Below, piece by piece: positions 44,185 through 52,633 of a stretch of DNA of 64,000 nt. The DNA is taken from contig NZ_JAJMOX010000005.1 of assembly GCF_020991455.1 (NCBI RefSeq), positions 62,001-126,000 of the forward strand, in the 5' to 3' direction. The notes beneath the pieces were generated by a model. It ran no database searches, was not told the origin of the DNA, and saw only the letters and a list, made by a program, of their open reading frames with translations. Origin of the DNA: Flavobacterium sp. JAS. Its GTDB lineage: Bacteria; Bacteroidota; Bacteroidia; Flavobacteriales; Flavobacteriaceae. A program made the position numbers and the translations under genes. Numbering within the stretch: the stretch's first letter is position 1; the number at the start of each line of letters is the position of its first letter.

Positions 44185-45588
44185 TTAGATTTTTTTTGTG
44201 TACCCAAGAATCTTTAATACATCGTCAGAAGTTTGTTGTTCTGAGAAAACTTCGGTAGCTAAAATCCCGTTTTCATCACGATCTATTAAAATATGCTTTG
44301 GTTGTGGAATCAAACAGTGGTGTAAACCTCCATAACCTCCAATTGTTTCCTGATACGCGCCAGTATTAAAGAATCCAATGTATAGTGGTTTTTCTTTGTT
44401 GTATTTAGGCAAATAAATGGCGTTCATATTTTGTTCTGAGTTGTAATAGTCGTCACTATCACAAGTCAAGCCTCCTAATAAAACCCGCTCGTAAGTATCA
44501 TTCCAACGGTTAACCGCAAGCATAATAAAACGTTTGTTTATTGCCCAAGTATCTGGCAAAGTGGTAATGAATGATGAATCAATCATATTCCATTTTTCTC
44601 TATCATTTTGTTGTTTTTGATATAAAATCTGATAGATAGCGCCACCGCTTTCACCTACCGTAAATGATCCAAATTCTGTAAAAATATTTGGAACATCAAC
44701 TTCAGCTTCATCGCATGCAATTTTAATCTGATTGATAATTTCATCAATCATATATTGGTAATCATATTCAAATGCCAATGAATTTTTAATCGGGAAACCA
44801 CCTCCAACGTTTAAGCCATCAAGAGTAGGACATTCCTTTTTAAGTGCAATGTAAACTTTAATACATTTTACCAACTCATTCCAGTAATATGCTGTATCAT
44901 TTATTCCGGTATTGATAAAAAAGTGAAGCATTTTAAGCTCTAACTTATCATTTTCCTGAATTTGTTTTTTGTAAAACGCAACGATATTTTTGTATCCAAT
45001 ACCTAATCTCGAAGTATAAAACTCAAATTTAGGCTCTTCTTCAGCAGCGATACGAATTCCAATTTTGAATTTTCCTTTTATTTCAGCCTGAAGCAAATCA
45101 AGTTCTTCATAATTGTCAATGATCGGAATAGTGTTTTTATGTCCGTTATTGATTAATCTCGCAATATTGCTAATATATTCATCTCTTTTAAAACCATTAC
45201 AAATAACATAAGTACTCTTGTTGATTTTACCATTTTCTAACAAATTCTCTACGATATTGATATCAAAAGCAGATGAAGTTTCAACATGAATATTATTCTT
45301 GAAAGCTTCATTCATAATATATTCAAAATGAGAACTTTTTGTGCAATAACAATAAAAATATTTTGCTTCGTATTTGTTTTTTTCCATCGATTTTCTGAAC
45401 CAGGCTTTTGCCTTATTAATATTGTTCGAAATCTGTGGTAAATAAGTGAATTTTAATGGCGTACCGTATTGTTCAACCAATTTCATCAAATCGATATTGT
45501 GAAATTGCAAGTTGTCTTTGTTTAATTTGAATTCTTCTTGTGGGAAGTAGTAAGTTTGATTAATTAGATCAGAATATTTTGTATTCAT
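44185..45588 (-). CDS. speA: Arginine decarboxylase (alanine-racemase-fold)
   Basis: 467 residues of the fold-III PLP decarboxylase group, in the short form common in Bacteroidota. The PLP lysine lies in YFYCYCTKSSHF (early), with the glycine-rich phosphate loop GLNVGGGFPI, and the C-terminal CDSDDYY segment supplies the second active-site cysteine and Asp across the dimer. It makes agmatine from arginine, the start of polyamine synthesis. A long leader of about 240 bases precedes it. It heads a group with the deoxyhypusine-synthase-like gene. Confidence 0.88.
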   Translation of the reverse strand: MNTKYSDLINQTYYFPQEEFKLNKDNLQFHNIDLMKLVEQYGTPLKFTYLPQISNNINKAKAWFRKSMEKNKYEAKYFYCYCTKSSHFEYIMNEAFKNNIHVETSSAFDINIVENLLENGKINKSTYVICNGFKRDEYISNIARLINNGHKNTIPIIDNYEELDLLQAEIKGKFKIGIRIAAEEEPKFEFYTSRLGIGYKNIVAFYKKQIQENDKLELKMLHFFINTGINDTAYYWNELVKCIKVYIALKKECPTLDGLNVGGGFPIKNSLAFEYDYQYMIDEIINQIKIACDEAEVDVPNIFTEFGSFTVGESGGAIYQILYQKQQNDREKWNMIDSSFITTLPDTWAINKRFIMLAVNRWNDTYERVLLGGLTCDSDDYYNSEQNMNAIYLPKYNKEKPLYIGFFNTGAYQETIGGYGGLHHCLIPQPKHILIDRDENGILATEVFSEQQTSDDVLKILGYTKKI

Positions 45589-45832
45589 TATATTTTTAAA
45601 TATTAGATTGTGATTTTTAATTTAGGAAACTGTGCTAAATCTAAAATTCAAACTCTAATATTTGCAAATACAATTGGCAATTTTTCATGTTCTGCTTTCG
45701 AACACAAGAAAACATCAAAGCAAAGCGGACTTTTACTATTATAAAAACGATTCAACATCCTAAGTAAGGAACTATTGAGCCGGTTTCTATAAGAGCTGAA
45801 TTGTCTTTGTTTATTGTTTGTTTTCATCGTGG
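45589..45832 (-). promoter_or_regulatory. Predicted long 5' leader of speA
   Basis: From the promoter at 45833-45865, the transcript would carry about 240 bases before the speA start. Within it lies a 59-codon frame (45827-45648). The length is unusual compared with neighbouring genes, whose leaders look short. I saw no known riboswitch fold by eye. Confidence 0.45.
45648..45827 (-). CDS. Possible 59-residue leader peptide upstream of speA
   Basis: A frame from ATG 45827 to TGA 45648 encodes 59 residues, basic in the first half (MKTNNKQRQF, then SYRNRLNSSLLRMLNRFY) with six arginines. It starts almost exactly at the predicted transcription start, so it would be leaderless or untranslated. 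It ends 59 bases before the speA start. No family match is known to me. It may be an arginine-sensing leader peptide or chance. Confidence 0.3.
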   Translation of the reverse strand: MKTNNKQRQFSSYRNRLNSSLLRMLNRFYNSKSPLCFDVFLCSKAEHEKLPIVFANIRV

Positions 45833-45865
45833 CAAATGTAAAAAATAATATATACCTAAAGCAAA
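45833..45865 (-). promoter_or_regulatory. Promoter upstream of speA
   Basis: On the minus strand, TTTG (45865-45862), 21 bases, then TACATTTG (45840-45833): an exact TAnnTTTG with a good -33 element. Confidence 0.6.
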
Positions 45866-45884
45866 GCTTTTTATTAAAAAAAGT

Positions 45885-46952
45885 TTAAGATTTATAATCC
45901 TGAAACGCGTCTAGAATTAATTTATTTTCAACGGATTGGTTAATTTTTATTTTACCGATGCCTTCAATTAATGCAAATTGAATCAAACCGTACTCATTTT
46001 TTTTGTCGTGAATAAGCAATTCAAGAATCGGATCGATGTCGTTTTCTTCCACTTTTACATCGTCATAAATACCCTTAATTGCAGTTTTAATTTCGGCATA
46101 TTCTTCTGCTGTAATTAAATCTTTATGTAATGAAATATAACTTTCCAGGATCATTCCAATTGCAATTGCTTCTCCGTGTAATAAAGTCTTCTTGGTTTCG
46201 CTTTCCAAAAAATAACTTTCGATAGCATGTCCTAAAGTATGTCCGAAATTCAATGCTTTACGGATATTCTTTTCTGTTGGATCCTGTATTACAATATCAT
46301 TCTTAATTTCTACAGAACGATAAATTAATTCGTCAAAATCAGCAAAATCAATTGCTTTTAAATCTAAAAATTGCTTCCAGTAAGCGGAGTCATATATTAA
46401 ACCGTGTTTTAGCATTTCTGCCAATCCAGAACGCATTTCGCTTTGCGGCAAAGTATCAAGATATTGAGTATCAATTAAAACCATTTGTGGAACGTTGATA
46501 ACACCAATTTGATTTTTAAGATTTCCTAAGTCTACTCCGGTTTTTCCCCCTACAGAAGCGTCAACCATAGACAATAGAGTAGTAGGGATGTTTATAAAGT
46601 CAACCCCACGTTTGAAAGTCGAAGCAACAAAACCTCCTAAATCTGTTACAACACCGCCACCAAGGTTAATTACAAGTGATTTCCTGTCGGCACCTAGTTC
46701 TGTTAGCACATTCCAGATTTCAACACAGGTTTCTATATTTTTATTAGCTTCTCCAGCTTCAAATTCAATAATTTCTATCGTTAAATCAGTTTCAAGCAAA
46801 GGCAAAAACTTTGGCAAACAATATTCATTTGTTTCATTATCAACTATAATAAACAAATTAGAATATTTATTTTCTTTTAAATGACTATTTAAAGCTTCGT
46901 ATGCATTTTGGTTAAAATGTACGAGATAATTATTGGCTTGAATGGATTGCAT
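45885..46952 (-). CDS. aroB: 3-Dehydroquinate synthase
   Basis: 355 residues from ATG 46952 (MQSIQANNY); an ATG 36 bases further up is in frame, but the family start fits the second. AroB cyclises DAHP to 3-dehydroquinate in the shikimate pathway, using NAD and a divalent metal. Visible are the NAD-binding GGGVVTDLGGFVAST, the SVGGKTGVDLGNLKNQIG segment and the metal ligands in LNFGHTLGHAIE with a further His in LLHGEA. It stands alone, and divergent from the proline dehydrogenase gene. Confidence 0.95.
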   Translation of the reverse strand: MQSIQANNYLVHFNQNAYEALNSHLKENKYSNLFIIVDNETNEYCLPKFLPLLETDLTIEIIEFEAGEANKNIETCVEIWNVLTELGADRKSLVINLGGGVVTDLGGFVASTFKRGVDFINIPTTLLSMVDASVGGKTGVDLGNLKNQIGVINVPQMVLIDTQYLDTLPQSEMRSGLAEMLKHGLIYDSAYWKQFLDLKAIDFADFDELIYRSVEIKNDIVIQDPTEKNIRKALNFGHTLGHAIESYFLESETKKTLLHGEAIAIGMILESYISLHKDLITAEEYAEIKTAIKGIYDDVKVEENDIDPILELLIHDKKNEYGLIQFALIEGIGKIKINQSVENKLILDAFQDYKS

Positions 46953-47196
46953 ATATCTGTAGTTAATTGAAAGCGCAAAATAAGGCATTTTTAACTAAAT
47001 AATATTCAAACTTTCGTTCTAATTTGTTTTAAAATGAATCATTCCAGATAAGAATGAAGGGATTTGTTTTGATTTTTGTTTATCAAAATTTCGCAAAGCA
47101 GTAAACTCTTACGTAATATTCTAATAATTATAAGAATGATATTGATGATATTAAAAATTATGATACTTATTAGTAAATAATATTCAAAACTCTATC

Positions 47197-47204
47197 TATA
47201 TTTG
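47197..47204 (+). promoter_or_regulatory. -7 element before the proline dehydrogenase gene
   Basis: TATATTTG, an exact TAnnTTTG, 18 bases before ATG 47223. No clear -33 element. It overlaps an alternative TTG start (47202), which is therefore excluded. Confidence 0.45.
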
Positions 47205-47222
47205 CATAAAAAACTGACCTTA

Positions 47223-48392
47223 ATGGAAAAAATATTCGATAACACTCAGGTTGCATTTTCACTAAAAAGTGATACTGAACTTGATAGAGCTTATTTTCTT
47301 TTTAAAATGATCGACAGCCAACCCTTGGTGAGGATAGGAACTGCTGTTACCAATTTTGCTATAAAAGCAAATCTTCCGGTAGAAGGATTGATTCGTGCAA
47401 CTGTTTTTGACCATTTTTGTGGTGGCGTAAACGAAGACGATTGTATTACAGTAGTAGATAAAATGTTTACCAAAGGCGTTTCATCTGTGTTAGATTATTC
47501 TGTTGAAGGAAAAGAAGAAGAAGAGCAGTTTGATGCTGCTTTAGAAATGACTTTAAAAACGATTGAATTTGCTAAAGAACGTTTAGCGATTCCGTTTGCT
47601 GTATTTAAGCCAACTGGTTTTGGCCGTTTTGAATTGTATGAAAAATTAGGAGAAAAACAAACGTTGACTCCTGCAGAACAAGCAGAATGGGATAGAGTAG
47701 TAGCTCGTTTTGATCAAGTTTGCGCTGAAGCTCACAAAAAAGATGTGGCTTTATTAATTGATGGTGAAGAAAGCTGGATGCAAGATGCAGCCGATGATTT
47801 GGTTACAGATATGATGCGCAAATACAATAAAGAGAAAGCTATTGTTTTTAATACTTTACAAATGTACCGTTGGGATCGTTTGGATTATTTAAAAAAATTG
47901 CATGAAGTTGCCAAAAACGAAGGTTTCTTTATTGGAATGAAATTGGTTCGTGGTGCTTACATGGAAAAAGAAAACAAAAGAGCGGAAGAGAAAAACTATG
48001 TTTCGCCAATTTGTGTTTCTAAAGAAGCTACTGATGTAAATTATGATGCTGCTGTACATTATATGTTAGAGCATTTGGAGATAATGTCAATTTTTGCAGG
48101 TACTCACAACGAATTGAGTTCTTATAAATTGATGGAAATGATGCAGGAAAAAGGAATTGCCAAAAACGATAATAAAATCTGGTTTGGACAATTGTACGGA
48201 ATGAGTGATAATATTAGTTACAACCTTGCCGAGAACGGTTATAATGTTGCTAAATATTTACCTTTCGGACCTGTAAAAGATGTTATGCCATACCTAATTC
48301 GTCGTGCTGAAGAAAACACTTCAGTTGCAGGGCAAACAAGCCGCGAATTATCTATGATTAAAGCTGAACGCAATAGAAGAAAAGGGAAATAG
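47223..48392 (+). CDS. Proline dehydrogenase (monofunctional)
   Basis: 389 residues of the flavin-dependent beta/alpha barrel. It oxidises proline to pyrroline-5-carboxylate, feeding electrons to the quinone pool. FAD- and substrate-contacting motifs are present: MKLVRGAYMEKE, the LIDGEESWMQ region, TLQMYRW, the AGTHNELS histidine strand and YLPFGPVKDVMPYLIRRAEEN near the end. No aldehyde dehydrogenase domain is fused, so the second step is encoded elsewhere. The start is chosen from the -7 element. Confidence 0.93.
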   Translation: MEKIFDNTQVAFSLKSDTELDRAYFLFKMIDSQPLVRIGTAVTNFAIKANLPVEGLIRATVFDHFCGGVNEDDCITVVDKMFTKGVSSVLDYSVEGKEEEEQFDAALEMTLKTIEFAKERLAIPFAVFKPTGFGRFELYEKLGEKQTLTPAEQAEWDRVVARFDQVCAEAHKKDVALLIDGEESWMQDAADDLVTDMMRKYNKEKAIVFNTLQMYRWDRLDYLKKLHEVAKNEGFFIGMKLVRGAYMEKENKRAEEKNYVSPICVSKEATDVNYDAAVHYMLEHLEIMSIFAGTHNELSSYKLMEMMQEKGIAKNDNKIWFGQLYGMSDNISYNLAENGYNVAKYLPFGPVKDVMPYLIRRAEENTSVAGQTSRELSMIKAERNRRKGK

Positions 48393-48419
48393 TCTGGATT
48401 TTAGATTTTACATTTTACA

Positions 48420-48455
48420 AAAAAATCCATTTGCATAGCAAATGGATTTTTTTTT
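48420..48455 (+). terminator. Terminator after the proline dehydrogenase gene
   Basis: Stem ATCCATTTGC / GCAAATGGAT with a 3-base loop and flanking A and T runs; it also serves the convergent ABC transporter gene. Confidence 0.85.
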
Positions 48456-48487
48456 ATTGGAATTTGGAATTTAAAAAATTGGAATTT
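48456..48487. repeat. TTGGAATTTGGAATTT repeat, copy 2
   Basis: ATTGGAATTTGGAATTT, A run, ATTGGAATTT; nearly identical to 14640-14672. Both copies follow a terminator hairpin directly. Confidence 0.6.
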
Positions 48488-48491
48488 CCTT

Positions 48492-50282
48492 TTAAGAGTT
48501 ACTAAACTGTAGATTGCTCAGGTTTTTATAAATACCGTTTTCGAGATTTATTAATTCCTGATGCGTTCCTTCTTCAGTGATTATTCCGTTGTCTAAAACT
48601 AAAATTTTATCAGCGTTTCTAATAGTTGAAAGTCGGTGAGCAATGATAATACTTGTTCTTCCTTCCATCAACAATTCTAATGCTTCCTGTACTAATTTTT
48701 CGCTTTCGCTATCTAATGATGATGTTGCTTCGTCTAAGATTAGAATACTTGGGTTTTTAAGCAATGCTCTGGCGATCGCAATACGCTGACGCTGACCTCC
48801 TGATAATTTTACCCCACGTTCTCCAACCAAAGTTTCGAATTTCTCTGGGAAACCTTCTACAAAGTTTAAAGCATTGGCTTGTTTTGCAGCCAACATAATT
48901 TCTTCGTTTGTAGCATCTGGTTTTCCGTAAGCAATATTTTCTCTAATAGTTCCTCCAAATAAAATAACATCCTGAGGAACAATACTCATATTTCCACGAA
49001 GATTTTCTAAATCATAATCGTAGATGTTCTTTCCGTCAACTAATATTTCTCCTGAAGTTATATCGTAAAAACGTAATAGGAGCGACGAAATAGTTGATTT
49101 TCCTGCTCCACTTGGTCCAACTATAGCGATCTTTTGACCAAATTCAGCCGAAAAATTTACATCTTTCAAAACCTGAACTTCTTTTCTTGAAGGATAACTA
49201 AAAGCTACATTTTTGAAAGAAACAATTCCTTTAATTTTTTCAATAGGAGATGTTCTTGGATTTGCATTGATTGCTTCCGGAGTTTCTTCTAATAATTCAA
49301 AAACACGTTCTGTTGCTCCAACTGCCTTTTGAATCTGCGCATACATTTCGGCAATTCCTCCAAAAGAAGCACCTATAAATGTCGTATAAAGTACAAATGA
49401 AATTAAATCTCCAACACCTTCAACTTCTCCTTTGATAGTCAATGTGATTCCGTACCAAACAACAGCAACCACACATCCAAAAAGGCATAAAATGATAAAT
49501 GAAGCGAAATAACCTCTGTATTGACCGCCTTTGATAGCGATTTTTACAATTTCTTTGATTTTGTTTTTATAACGCTGAATCTCGTACCATTCATTAGCGA
49601 AAGCTTTTACATTGCTTATTCCTTGAAGTGTTTCTTCAACGATTACCTGGCTTTCGGCAACTTTATCTTGGGTTCTCTTTCCGTATTTACGAATAAATCT
49701 TCCGAAAATAACGGCCGCAACTGCAACGATTGGTACAATGGCCAACATCATCAAAGTTAATTTAGGACTAATGTTTCCTAAAATAACAAATCCTCCAATA
49801 ATCAGGATTAACTGGCGTAAAAACTCCGCAATTGTAGTTGTAAAAGTGTCTTGTAGTTGCGATATATCAGCACTTATTCTACTATTTAATTCTCCAACAC
49901 GTTTTTGTGAGTAGAAAGACATTGGCAGTTTTACCAGATTTTCATATAAAGCAAAACGAATATTAGATAATGAATTCTCTGTAAAATTCACAAAAAGTGA
50001 AATTCTGAAAAAAGAGAAGATTGCCTGAAGCGTCAAAATCACCATTAATCCAACAGCAATTTCGTTGGCTCTGTTTAAGTTTTTATTGGTAACACAATCG
50101 ACCAACATTCCCATTAACTTAGGAAAGGCTAGGGCAGTGGCACTTGTTAATAATAAGAAGATCAAACCAAGGAAAAATTTCCATTTGTGTCCTTTTCCGT
50201 ATTTAAAAATTCTGAAAGCTTTTTGAAGTGAGTTAGAGTCTAATTTAGCCTTTGGTAAATCATTTTCTTGAAATCTTGCCAT
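48492..50282 (-). CDS. ABC exporter, MsbA-like fused permease and ATPase
   Basis: 596 residues from ATG 50282: six membrane spans in the first 330 residues and an ATP-binding domain with Walker A GPSGAGKST, signature LSGGQRQR, Walker B ILILDEATSSLD and the H-loop IIAHRLST. A half-size exporter that works as a dimer; the family covers lipid A/lipid flippases (MsbA) and multidrug exporters, so the substrate is open. The start 12 bases downstream of the first ATG is chosen because it leaves a sensible leader after the promoter at 50305. Confidence 0.93.
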   Translation of the reverse strand: MARFQENDLPKAKLDSNSLQKAFRIFKYGKGHKWKFFLGLIFLLLTSATALAFPKLMGMLVDCVTNKNLNRANEIAVGLMVILTLQAIFSFFRISLFVNFTENSLSNIRFALYENLVKLPMSFYSQKRVGELNSRISADISQLQDTFTTTIAEFLRQLILIIGGFVILGNISPKLTLMMLAIVPIVAVAAVIFGRFIRKYGKRTQDKVAESQVIVEETLQGISNVKAFANEWYEIQRYKNKIKEIVKIAIKGGQYRGYFASFIILCLFGCVVAVVWYGITLTIKGEVEGVGDLISFVLYTTFIGASFGGIAEMYAQIQKAVGATERVFELLEETPEAINANPRTSPIEKIKGIVSFKNVAFSYPSRKEVQVLKDVNFSAEFGQKIAIVGPSGAGKSTISSLLLRFYDITSGEILVDGKNIYDYDLENLRGNMSIVPQDVILFGGTIRENIAYGKPDATNEEIMLAAKQANALNFVEGFPEKFETLVGERGVKLSGGQRQRIAIARALLKNPSILILDEATSSLDSESEKLVQEALELLMEGRTSIIIAHRLSTIRNADKILVLDNGIITEEGTHQELINLENGIYKNLSNLQFSNS

Positions 50283-50304
50283 TTGAGTATACAATTAAGA
50301 TATG

Positions 50305-50336
50305 CAAATGTATGATTATAGCAAACGATTACAAAA
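50305..50336 (-). promoter_or_regulatory. Promoter of the ABC exporter gene
   Basis: Minus strand: TTTTG (50336-50332), 19-base spacer, TACATTTG (50312-50305). Confidence 0.55.
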
Positions 50337-50478
50337 GAATATTATAAATTAGGGCTTCGTATTCGTGTTTTTAACTAAACGTAAAGAAATTGCGGTTTTT
50401 CTTTTATTTTTAAAAAGCTGTAATAGAGATTAGTAAAGAAAATGATAAAAAAAGTTTTCATTTTTTTTCTAAAAAGGC

Positions 50479-50508
50479 TTGTAAATACAAAATCTAACTG
50501 TACATTTG
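50479..50508 (+). promoter_or_regulatory. Promoter of the first tRNA-Val gene
   Basis: TTG (50479-50481), 19 bases, TACATTTG (50501-50508); transcription would begin near 50515, 32 bases before the tRNA. Confidence 0.65.
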
Positions 50509-50546
50509 CACTCGCAATCACAAAATGATAGCAACCTAGTAAAATA

Positions 50547-50624
50547 GGGCGATTAGCTCAGCTGGTTCAGAGCACCTCGTTTACACCGAGGGGGTCGGGG
50601 GTTCGAACCCCTCATCGCCCACCA
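50547..50624 (+). tRNA. tRNA-Val (UAC), CCA encoded
   Basis: 75-base cloverleaf plus a genomic CCA. Acceptor GGGCGAT pairs with ATCGCCC; D-stem GCTC / GAGC, with the loop AGCTGGTTC; anticodon stem CCTCG / CGAGG with loop TTTACAC giving anticodon UAC (50582-50584); T-arm GGGGGTTCGAACCCC. It decodes GUA and other valine codons by wobble. Confidence 0.96.
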
Positions 50625-50658
50625 AGAAACTCCTTAAGAAATTAAGGAGTTTTTTTTA
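50623..50658 (+). terminator. Terminator after the first tRNA-Val
   Basis: Stem AACTCCTTA / TAAGGAGTT (50628-50636 with 50643-50651) and a T run. Close relatives of this whole sequence recur at 53581, 54255 and 56128. Confidence 0.85.
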
Positions 50659-50858
50659 TGTTTATACTTTTCGAATTTTAACTTAATCAGGGATCAGTTG
50701 CAAAAGTTGGGGATTAAACAAAAAAATAAATATCACCTATTTTTATTCGAAACCTCTAAAAAAACTATAGATCAAGAACATTTGAGTTCACAAAGCTTTG
50801 CACACAGGGCTGGTAAGTAACATTGTATAAAATTATTTGTTTTTTTTTCGCAATATCC

Positions 50859-50888
50859 TTGCAAATACAAAATCTAGCTGTATATTTG
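50859..50888 (+). promoter_or_regulatory. Promoter of the second tRNA-Val gene
   Basis: TTG (50859-50861), 19 bases, TATATTTG (50881-50888), the same layout and flanks as the first copy, with small differences. Confidence 0.65.
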
Positions 50889-50925
50889 CACTCGCAATCA
50901 CAAACGATAGCAACCTAGTAAAATA

Positions 50926-51000
50926 GGGCGATTAGCTCAGCTGGTTCAGAGCACCTCGTTTACACCGAGGGGGTCGGGGGTTCGAACCCCTCATCGCCCA
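50926..51000 (+). tRNA. tRNA-Val (UAC), second copy, CCA not encoded
   Basis: The 75-base body is identical to the first copy as far as I can see, but the 3' end is followed by CAA, not CCA, so CCA must be added by nucleotidyltransferase. Its promoter and leader also copy those of the first gene, so the whole unit was duplicated. Confidence 0.95.
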
Positions 51001-51010
51001 CAAACTTCCA

Positions 51011-51047
51011 AAAACTCCAAAATTATTTGATTTTGGAGTTTTTTTAT
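51011..51047 (+). terminator. Terminator after the second tRNA-Val
   Basis: 13-bp stem AAAACTCCAAAAT / ATTTTGGAGTTTT and a T run; different in sequence from the terminator of copy 1. Confidence 0.85.
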
Positions 51048-51106
51048 TTTCTAAACTCATAGAATTCATTCTTTATATCTCAATTTAGTATTTCGCAAGT
51101 TTCGGA

Positions 51107-51137
51107 TTGGTTTGCTCATTTCTAGTTTTTATCTTTG
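51107..51137 (+). promoter_or_regulatory. Promoter of the Ada-like gene
   Basis: TTG (51107-51109), 20-base spacer, TATCTTTG (51130-51137). Transcription would begin near 51143, so the upstream TTG start (51135) is excluded. Confidence 0.55.
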
Positions 51138-51155
51138 ACTTCTATTATAATGATA

Positions 51156-51998
51156 ATGAGCAAAGAACTGATAAATTATTATAGAATTGAAAAGGCTATT
51201 GGTTATTTAACCGACAATTTTAAGGAGCAGCCTGACTTGGATGAAATTGCCAGAAAAGTATTTATGAGTCCCTTTCACTTTCAGCGAATTTTTACTGATT
51301 GGGTAGGCATTAGTCCAAAAAAATTTATACAGTATCTTACTTTAGAATATCTCCGCAATAAGATTAGCGAAACGGAAAACATGATGGATGCAGCCGAAAT
51401 AGTTAGGTTGTCAAGCCAATCAAGAGTGCATGATTTATTTGTAAGTATTGAAGGAGTAAGTCCACAACAATATAAAACTGCTGGCAAGGGTCTTGAAATC
51501 TTTTACGGATACCATGCCTCGCCATTCGGTTTATGCTTTATAGCTGTTACAGAAAAAGGAATTTGTACATTAAAGTTTATTGATGAAGAAAAAAGCAGGA
51601 ATGAATTTGAGTTATTTTCACAACAATGGCAATTTGCTTATTTAATACATAAGCCTGATTACACCCAACAATTTATCCAGAAAATATTTCATCCAGACAA
51701 GACAAACCCGGAAAAACTTAACTTATTGACTCAAGGCACTGACTTTCAAATAAAAGTTTGGGAGGCGTTGCTTAAAATTCCATTTGGATCTGTTAGTTCT
51801 TTTCAACAGATTGCTCAATTAATCGGTCAGCCAGAAGCTGCAAGAGCTGTTGGCTCTGCAGTTGGAAAAAACTCAATTCTGTATCTAATTCCCTGCCACA
51901 GAATTATCTCAGGAGATGGCACTTTAGGTAATTATCATTTTGGTAAAGTTCGTAAACAAGCAATGATTGGATGGGAAATGAGTAAAGCTCAACTTTAG
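51156..51998 (+). CDS. Ada-like fusion: AraC helix-turn-helix plus methylated-DNA-cysteine methyltransferase
   Basis: 280 residues. The N-terminal AraC-type DNA-binding domain (about 1-105) is joined to an O6-alkylguanine-DNA alkyltransferase domain (about 120-280) with the active site PCHRI (Cys247) and the upstream recognition helix PEAARAVGSAVGKN. It repairs O6-alkylguanine by suicidal transfer to cysteine. The N-terminal zinc domain of E. coli Ada, which senses methylphosphotriesters, is absent, so how it would be triggered is unclear. ATG 51150 is an alternative start. The next two genes follow closely. Confidence 0.87.
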   Translation: MSKELINYYRIEKAIGYLTDNFKEQPDLDEIARKVFMSPFHFQRIFTDWVGISPKKFIQYLTLEYLRNKISETENMMDAAEIVRLSSQSRVHDLFVSIEGVSPQQYKTAGKGLEIFYGYHASPFGLCFIAVTEKGICTLKFIDEEKSRNEFELFSQQWQFAYLIHKPDYTQQFIQKIFHPDKTNPEKLNLLTQGTDFQIKVWEALLKIPFGSVSSFQQIAQLIGQPEAARAVGSAVGKNSILYLIPCHRIISGDGTLGNYHFGKVRKQAMIGWEMSKAQL

Positions 51999-52061
51999 CA
52001 AGAACTGGATTGCTAAACTCTTATGATGAATCTACATTTGTGTGTATAAAATTAAAAAGAT

Positions 52062-52598
52062 ATGCAAGCACTTATTGTAATTGATGCTCAAAATGAGTTC
52101 TCCGGAAATGGTAATAGACCTGTACCAAATCATGATATGGCTATCGCTGTAATCAGTAAAAGAGTTGAAGAGGCAAGACTTGAGAGCCGCCCTATAGCAT
52201 GGGTAAGACATTTTAACAAACCTACAGATTCGCCAGCCTTTATGCCAGATACATGGGGTGCCGAATATGTTTCAGGATTTGGTCCTAAAGAAGGATTTGG
52301 TATTGAAAAAGAATTTCAAAAAAATGTTTATGGTGCTTTCACAGGAACCAATATTGGTGCATGGCTAAAAATAGTTGGCGCTGAGGAAGTATTGATTGTT
52401 GGGTTTTATACGCATGGTTGTGTTGCCACCACTGCCCGTGAAGCTATTATGGCAGACCTTGACGTTTCGCTTGATCCTGATGCAACCGGTGCCTGTGACA
52501 TGACCAATGAAATACTAGGAAATCTTTCAGCAGATGAAGTTCGCCGTTCAGCTTTATTACACCTCTCAAGCATGGGTGCATCAATAACTCCATTATAG
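52062..52598 (+). CDS. Isochorismatase-family cysteine hydrolase
   Basis: 178 residues with the catalytic triad of the family: Asp8 in IVIDAQNEF, Lys87 in FQKNVYGAF and Cys120 in YTHGCVATTAREA. Such enzymes hydrolyse amides or vinyl ethers (nicotinamidase, isochorismatase, N-carbamoyl hydrolases); the substrate is not evident. A cis-peptide-type segment VGFYTHG precedes the cysteine. It lies 63 bases after the Ada-like gene and 35 before the MBL gene, so the three are likely one operon, perhaps picked up together. Confidence 0.88.
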   Translation: MQALIVIDAQNEFSGNGNRPVPNHDMAIAVISKRVEEARLESRPIAWVRHFNKPTDSPAFMPDTWGAEYVSGFGPKEGFGIEKEFQKNVYGAFTGTNIGAWLKIVGAEEVLIVGFYTHGCVATTAREAIMADLDVSLDPDATGACDMTNEILGNLSADEVRRSALLHLSSMGASITPL

Positions 52599-52633
52599 CA
52601 TTTTACTAAAAGGGATAAAATAAATTTACTAAA

